Assembly (NCBI RefSeq): GCF_905475465.1
Contig: NC_062254.1
Span: 10,174,001 to 10,238,000 of the forward strand
Origin: Pieris napi
Taxonomy: Eukaryota; Arthropoda; Insecta; Lepidoptera; Pieridae
Direction: 5' to 3'
Length of the DNA stretch: 64,000 bases
In this document: piece by piece, positions 57,990-64,000 of the stretch
How positions within the stretch are numbered: position 1 is the first letter of the stretch
How the letters are laid out: the number at the start of each line of letters is the position of its first letter
Notes under the pieces: model-generated
What the model was told of the DNA's origin: nothing
Databases searched by the model: none
The model's input: the letters and a program-made list of their open reading frames with translations, nothing else
Position numbers and translations under genes: made by a program

Positions 57990-59300
57990 TCTTTTAGAAC
58001 TTATAAATTAAATTAAATTGTATATTTAAAAATCGAATAAAAAGTATACTGCGGAACCGGTGAATTCAAAAAATATTTGTTTGCCCGAATCCCGCTAGTT
58101 GGTGAATACAATTTTACTCTTTTAGAAATATTGGTGGACGTTGTAACCGTTTGTTAACTCAATTTAATATCGCTTTTACTAAATTTTTATCGCTATAAAA
58201 TAAATCACGACAGAAACATCTAATAAAGATGTTTTCTGTTAGGAAATTAAATGTGATCTAAGCCTTATATTGTTTTAGGCCAAAGATATATGTTTTACAT
58301 GATTGTTCAACGTCATGTCTCGTGTTACACGCATTTTGGGTGGCTTTTGGGTGCTCTATTAAGCTCACATATAAGGCTCTGAATCTTACATGCACTTCTT
58401 TGCCCGTTCTTTTCCCGGAGAATCAAATAGTTATTCTACACAAATAAATATAATAGAGATGAATATTTCTCCGAACTGTACTGTGCTGTTGTAACACTCG
58501 ATGTAAACCATTTACATCAGGTAATACAATACAAGTAATACAATCCAAATCCAACTTTTTTTTTAATGTATGGATGAGAATTTGTGAAGCCTGCGAAGTG
58601 CCCAGGAACCTTCTTAGCTTCTGGAAGCAGATAAGCTGGCTTAATTATTATGGCCAGCACCGGACGGACTAAATAATAATAAAATATAAAACGGACTAAA
58701 CGTCGTATAATCGCTGAAACTGAGTCCACATACAAACATCACATAGATGTTTTCAATACTAATTTTTTTTGTTTGAGCTATCTAATTGTAGGATTTCGAT
58801 TCAATTATCTTATAATTAAAATAACTGAACCCGTGCAATTAAACTAATACTTATTTAACATCTGTTTGGTACAAACTTGGCACATTGGTACACCTTATTT
58901 AGTGACGGTATTTTATTTCAATATTTTTTTTATTTCATCAAAAAAAAAATAACACAAGTTTCCACAGGAAATCACATAAGCGTCCAATGCATTATCATTT
59001 CAGAAACAGTATTTCTTTCGTATAAATTCTGAATCTAAAAATCTAAATTGCACTTTTAATTGTGCATCGATCACACCGATGCATGTCGGCGACATATTGT
59101 TTAAATAGAACAAACAAATTGTGTGAAATGTATTATTTCGCAAACAGTTATATATTCCCGCTATTTGTATTCCCTGATGTGTCGCAATATTTACCTGCAT
59201 AGAAATGTTTACAATATCATATAACTTCATGTATTAATTAATGTTCCACAAGAATATATAAGGTATATCGCAATACATATATTTGATGTTGCTCTTTTTG
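57990..59300. other. AT-rich DNA, nothing recognised
   Basis: CCCGAATCCCGCTAG near 58083-58097 looks like a possible Helitron 3' end but has no matching body. No gene. Confidence 0.45.
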
Positions 59301-59314
59301 GGCCTTTAGGTTTT

Positions 59315-59395
59315 TTTATACTGTCGCCAATGGACACTTACATTGCCAGAAGACTCGCAAGTGCGTTGCCGACCTTTTAAATCTTGGGTTTTTTT
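59315..59395 (-). repeat. LINE 3'-end fragment
   Basis: CGCCAATGGACACTTACATT and GACTCGCAAGTGCGTTGCCG are reversed tail blocks. Confidence 0.7.
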
Positions 59396-59611
59396 TTTCA
59401 ATTCAAGTTTCTAAGTCTTGCTCAATTATATTTCATTAGAGGTATATAGACCAACTATCTATGACTATGTCTAAGATATGACGGTTTCTAGAGTGAACTT
59501 TCTAGATGTAAGAGAAGGACGGTTGATGCAAGTATACACGTAATCTTCAGGTATATAACCTTCTAAATCGTATCATGAGCATTGAGCTAATACAGCTAAA
59601 ATAACTTGACA

Positions 59612-59865
59612 ATGACAATACAAAATACCATCCGTACCACCTCGACGTCCGTCGTTCCACAACTGAGCGTTTTCTAAGGCAGTTCTTGCCGCGCACCACC
59701 ACTATGTGGAACCAGCTGCCCGCAGAAGTATTTCCGAACCAATTCGACTTAGGGTCTTTCAAGAAAAGAGCGTACCAATTCTTGAAAGGCCGGCAACGCA
59801 TTTGCGAGCCTTCTGGCATTGTGAGCCTCCTGCCCGTTTGCCTCCTATTACATTAGAAAAAAAAA
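59612..59865 (+). repeat. LINE 3'-end copy with A tail
   Basis: ACCACCTCGACGTCCGTCGT, ACCACTATGTGGAACCAGCT, AAAGGCCGGCAACGCATTTG, then an A tract. A stretch between GGCATTGTGAG and CCTCCTGCCCG is deleted compared with the 51.3-kb copy. Confidence 0.88.
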
Positions 59866-60195
59866 TGTAGTAGCAGCATTTTCTTACAAATATATTTAAC
59901 ACAGTAAACGTGCGCAATTTTAAATTACTCATACAGAATTGCTTTCTATGAACATTTACTAAAAATAAGAAATCAAAACTCATATGAAATTCCATCGCAG
60001 AATTGTTTCATATTACTAAATTAATATAACGTTATACAATGTAGTCAATATTTCAAGTCTCCAAAATTCTTCGAATATTATTCAGAAATATTTTTATTAT
60101 ATTAGAAAACTACGCTATTAAAACCAACCAATGATTTGAATTACTCAAAAATGGCAAAATATAAGTGGGATGCGTATTATGATCTTCCTTTTCAG

Positions 60196-60436
60196 CCTTG
60201 CGATTCTGTAACTCATTTTTCGAACTCTCACAGCGTTTTTCGCAGCGGCGGTCGCGCTCAAATCAGTCGTGAAGCAGTCATCTTACGATTTGGCATTCTG
60301 ATAAGGACGGAGCTTGAAGTTTATTGTTTATCAAAATGCCAAATCGTAAAATGACTGCTTCACGACTGATTTGAGCGCAACCGCCGCTGCCAAAACCGCT
60401 GGGAGAGTTCGAAAAGTGAGTTACAGAATCGCAAGG
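60196..60436. mobile_element. Fold-back MITE copy 4 (241 bp)
   Basis: Ends CCTTGCGATTCTGTAACTCA and, reversed, CCTTGCGATTCTGTAACTCA are identical. The arms are nearly complete palindromes, with GTCATCTTACGATTTGGCAT mirrored by ATGCCAAATCGTAAAATGAC. It is flanked by CAG on the left (60193-60195) and CTG on the right (60437-60439), unlike the CAG/CAG or CTG/CTG of the other copies. The central sequence is inverted relative to the 47.4-kb copy (ACGGAGCTTGAAGTTTATTG against AATAAAGTACAAGCTCC). Confidence 0.9.
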
Positions 60437-60649
60437 CTGAGAGCGTATAATTTATTAAATCGAATTCAAAACTTAATCAAAGAAACAGACTGATACATTC
60501 AGAGGTCGTTTTTATTGTGCGCCACTTGTGCTGATATTACTAAATCAACGATGTCTGATCTGCTTTTTATTAATTTACACGCCTAGTTAAAGCAGAATGT
60601 AATTCTTAACTAGTGTTAATATCTTTTCACTAAGGCATAAATACTAATT

Positions 60650-60905
60650 CGACGGCTCATTGGTCTAGTGGTTAGTACCCCTGACTGCGAATGGGTCCCG
60701 GTTTCGGTCCCCGGCTGAGACAAATATCGATGTGATGAGCATTTGGTGTTGTGCTTAGGTCATGAGTGTTTAAATATGTATTTATATGTCTATCTATCTA
60801 TAATATGTATGTATATCCGTTGCCTAGTACCCATAACATAAGCTTCAGCTTAGCATGGGACTAGGTCAATTGGTGTGAATTGTCCAATCATAAATATATA
60901 AAAAA
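60650..60905 (+). repeat. tRNA-derived SINE B, plus copy
   Basis: The head has TGGTCTAGTGGTTAGTACCC (A-box region from 60661) and GGTTTCGGTCC (B-box, 60700-60710). The body has GATGTGATGAGCATTTGGTG and ends with the GGTCAATTGGTGTGAATTGT stretch, which is longer than the 7.9-kb copy at the 3' side. Confidence 0.85.
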
Positions 60906-60909
60906 TCTA

Positions 60910-61540
60910 AATGTTCCTAATGAATTAGCTAAACCATTGTAATACTGAAGGCGTCGTTTGAAATTAGGTCAGAGATGTAAGGTGCGGGTGCCAACAATGT
61001 AAAGTATGACTCTGACACTCTGACAAATCTTAGAAAATGTATTTGACTGGAATTATAGCTCCTGCTAAGTCGACAACTCACACACGATAATTTTTAGTGA
61101 GTTAAAAAATACTGTGAAAGAGTACAGAGAAACTATATCTTAACTGCCTTCTACACTATAGAACATTTTTTTTTCGCGAGCAAATGAAGAGTATATAAAA
61201 GCAGTATGATTGTGCATCAATATATTTGTTTCTATCTTCGCAACACTTTCATCATCGTCACGTCATTTCATTCCATTTGTCCCTCCTATCCGGAGAATGC
61301 ATTTTGGTCATAACTCACCGATGTCCAGATTAAGAAACATTCTGATAAACGAGCTAGGTCTGGATATACTAGTCGCTCCCCTTACACTATAAAATCGATT
61401 TTCGTTTACTTTTTATAGTTTAATTGTTTTGTTTAATTGGTTTTCATTATCTCTTCGTGTATTTTATTTTATTTTTCTTGTACCTTGTGTGCCGAGCGTT
61501 GCCAAGCTGTTATAAATAATTAAAAAATAAACAATTGCTC
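60910..61540. other. AT-rich DNA, nothing recognised
   Basis: AATCGATTTTCGTTTA...TTTAATTGTTTTGTTTAAT near 61393-61438 is shared with 47131-47175, so a diverged repeat is present. No gene. Confidence 0.4.
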
Positions 61541-61547
61541 ATACGAG

Positions 61548-61795
61548 GAAAATAATCATTGTAATGAAAATATAAAATATATAAAATATAAAATTCTAAT
61601 ATTTCATAATATAAATTCTCTTTACGAAACTTTAATCTTAAAAATAGAATTTCTATAAGGTAATTCACCCTTCTCACTCTCTCAATCGCTCTCTCCCTTT
61701 TCTTCGACAAAAACGCTGCACATCTTCGTAACGTTCCCTAAGAATTTTACCCTCATGCGCCTAAAGAAGTTTCACTTCAATAAAATTTATTATCA
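61548..61795. mobile_element. GAAGTGAAACTTC element, copy 3 (partial)
   Basis: Read on the minus strand it begins GAAGTGAAACTTCTTTAGGC at 61779 and continues through GATGTGCAGCGTTTTTGTCG, GGGAGAGAGCGATTGAGAGA and TAAAGTTTCGTAAAGAGAAT. It supplies the left terminus that is degraded in the other copies. The remaining half is missing. Confidence 0.75.
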
Positions 61796-62098
61796 AAATA
61801 GGTGTTTTAAATTAGTCTCGATATACATTGATTCATACTCAATTTTCACTTTTTGAAAACGATAATTTTGTCTTCAAACCTTGTCCTTGCAACAACCCTT
61901 ACATATGAAGCATGCCCAACTTCAAGTTGACGCAAGTCTTGAGCTTTGTGAATATTAACATGTTGTGGAAACTTTCCCTCTAAATGCTAGTTTAGTTTGA
62001 CTACACAAGTGTAATCATATTCAAGTTTAGCACATGTAGGTCTTCAGTGTATGTATGTGTTCTTAAATGATCACCCAACCTTCATAACTATAAAAATA

Positions 62099-62225
62099 CG
62101 TGTGGCACTCGGGGACTGCCGCGGTAAAGCTATTACATAGCATTTTTTATAAACTTATGCAATATAATTATTTATTTATTTTTTTGCAGTATCTTTTTTT
62201 CTTTGATCTTAATTCAAGTTTTTTC
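62099..62225 (+). repeat. GC-rich repeat H, end fragment
   Basis: CGTGTGGCACTCGGGGACTG then GCCGCGGTAAAGCTATTACA matches the end of the 42.8-kb copy. The GC-rich middle is missing. Confidence 0.75.
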
Positions 62226-62229
62226 TTTG

Positions 62230-63400
62230 ATACCTAATGTAAAAAATGTTGTATCGCCACTTAATTATTTATTTATTTTAATAGTTTTTGTAAGGCTTTT
62301 TAAATTTACCGATTTGTGTTCGTACACCGGCTATGCTGTATAGGTTATTCTATATGCGCATAAACGCGAGACATATCGCATATGGCGACGAAAAAGCACT
62401 AAGACAATTGACTTATGTTTAAATGCCTATAAAGTAAATCAAACAAACATAGTTCTGAGGCCAAAACAAAGGAGTTATTCAAACGAAATAGTTTTTGCTT
62501 TACACATAGACATTCTTTGAGTTACAGTTAAACCACGTCTTTTCATAATCGAACTTACCATAATAAAAGCGTAGCTCGAAGAATATTCCATAAGCCAACT
62601 AAGATGACATGTGACATATTACTATTGCTTCGGTGGATTTTACTGAAGAAATATTTCGTTACGACATAACATAGAATGTTTGTATTAAGGTATACAAATC
62701 TGTAAACATTTATATTATTCTCAAGACGCCAAAAGAGAACTAAACCTTTTAAGTTAATAATAATAGTAAATATAAGTAAGTGCGGCATCTCGAACACACG
62801 AATATAGTGCCAAAACATTATAGAACACTAAGACTGTTAATGAATATTACCTTAGTTTAAGCTATTCACAGTATTGTAGAAAATTAAGTCAACATGATAT
62901 TAATTAATAGCGATAATAATTGTATAGGCTAGATTGTAATTAATGGAAAGTCGCACTTTCTTTTGTGAACGTTATTGTAGGAACAAAAAAATATTATACT
63001 TTATTTACTTACATTTTTGTTACTTGCGTGGATTGAAACCGTCACTAAAATTGTATGCAAATTAAAGTATTACCTAAAATTTACTTCGTTCAATCTGATT
63101 AAAGTGGTGAGGCTACCATGACTTTGACTAATCCTACCATCTGAGATTCTGTATGTTGGGCTCTCACTGTGACTCTTGGTGGAAACATCTTGTAAACTTT
63201 AGTCCAGTCCAGTGTTTGTTAAATGTATCTAGTTATTTCTAATTTAAACGATAGTTTAATCAGATTTCAGCTAATAAACCAAAATTTGGATTAATAACTA
63301 AAATTGGATCATAACCTTTTATAGAAATAAAAACTTAAAACTCTGTAATTATTCAAATATTATATTGATTGATAATCAACCAGTGAAGCAGATACAACAA
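62230..63400. other. AT-rich DNA, nothing recognised
   Basis: An 87-codon minus frame (62555-62818) has no domain. Confidence 0.5.
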
Positions 63401-63404
63401 AAAA

Positions 63405-63562
63405 AAAAAGATAATCAACCAGTGTGATGTTAAGTGATTCCGCCGCCCATGGACACTAAATGGCAGAGGGCTTGCGAGTGTGTTGCCGGCCTTTTAAATT
63501 GGTACGCTCTTTTTTGACTCTTAGTAGAATTGCTTCGGAAATATGTGTTTATCACAGACTCC
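63405..63562 (-). repeat. LINE 3'-end copy
   Basis: The T/A-rich edge, then GTGATGTTAAGTGATTCCGC, GCCGCCCATGGACACTAAAT and GTGTGTTGCCGGCCTTTTAA are the reversed tail. Confidence 0.85.
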
Positions 63563-63687
63563 AAACCAATAAGCATTATCTTAAAAGCATGAAATTAAAT
63601 ATTAAAATCTATGAAGACTCATCACACTAAATTGCATTTCAATTGCAGATCTGTTTGTACATTCATAATAACTTGAGTTCGTCAGGG

Positions 63688-63859
63688 GGCCAGCTTCGTT
63701 AGGCGAAGTGGCCAGTCGGATAAACTTGGCTTAAGATGGAGGCACTTCGTCACTGATTGATTGTCGGTTAAGCCAAAGATAGAGCTAAAGAGATAGAGCA
63801 AAGATAGCTGTAAGTTATAGGATTTTGATAACGGTTAGTTTTTATGAAAACTAACCGTT
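63688..63859. repeat. Two hairpins near the right edge
   Basis: GGCCAGCTTCG pairs with CGAAGTGGCC around a short loop (63688-63714, one bulge). AACGGTTAGTTTT (63830-63842) pairs perfectly with AAAACTAACCGTT (63847-63859) around a 4-base loop. Possibly parts of one unidentified element. Confidence 0.55.
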
Positions 63860-64000
63860 GCCTTTCTCACTTTATGACTCAAATAGCTTTTACATGTTAT
63901 TTAAATCCTCTCGTGTCATTGTGGTAAATCCTTTAAAATTATGATTAGCCCGATTAACTGAACTAGATTGAACCTTAATTAAATTTGTAGTAACTTCTGT

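Noticed and set aside
58083..58097. Possible Helitron 3' end CCCGAATCCCGCTAG
   Set aside because: No Helitron body or 5' end is found beside it.
1..64000. CRISPR arrays, bacterial operons, riboswitches, rRNA, telomeric TTAGG arrays
   Set aside because: None of the required regular spacing, gene packing or conserved sequence is present.

Overview
The window looks like lepidopteran (moth or butterfly) nuclear DNA. It is strongly AT-rich and has no bacterial-style gene packing. It is crowded with repeat types typical of Lepidoptera: Helitrons starting TCTAATATATAAAATTCT and ending CTAG, tRNA-derived SINEs, many 3' ends of one LINE family (shared stretch TGGAACCAGCTGCCCACTG), and a LINE tail ending in TTTGAC repeats. 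I see no confident host protein-coding gene, no rRNA and no functional tRNA gene. The coding signal all comes from transposable elements. The lineage is inferred from memory of these families, not from a database search.

Layout. 1-4.4 kb: a jockey-type non-LTR retrotransposon on the minus strand, with an intact ORF1 (439 aa, three zinc knuckles) and an open ORF2 (endonuclease plus reverse transcriptase) that runs off the left edge. 4.4-12 kb: mostly featureless AT-rich DNA with SINE heads, LINE tails and one Helitron. 12.2-17.9 kb: a TAA-flanked MITE, several LINE tails, two fold-back MITEs and another Helitron end. 20-25 kb: SINEs, a deleted mariner on the minus strand, LINE tails and a fold-back repeat. 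27-29.3 kb: a full SINE with 10-bp target duplications, then an 887-bp inverted-repeat element carrying the tail of an unidentified Cys/acidic protein. 31-45 kb: Helitrons, paired copies of several repeat families, and a Helitron split by a 701-bp TTA-flanked MITE. 47-55 kb: a fold-back MITE inside a LINE tail, an 888-bp PIF/Harbinger relic inside an older inverted-repeat element, a complete short Helitron, and a Penelope-like fragment (GIY-YIG endonuclease) inside a LINE tail. 55-64 kb: twin hairpins, SINEs, an RTE fragment, another fold-back MITE and several LINE tails.

The elements do not act together as a pathway. They are layers of insertions, and several nestings give relative ages: fold-back MITEs after LINE tails, the Penelope-like fragment after a LINE tail, Harbinger after a GAAGTGAAACTTC element, and the TTA MITE after a Helitron. 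The most unusual items are a fold-back MITE family with CAG/CTG target duplications (four copies), the 887-bp element with roughly 130-bp inverted repeats, and the Harbinger relic with an array of subterminal motifs. Coordinates of fragment edges are by eye and usually good to about 10-20 bases.
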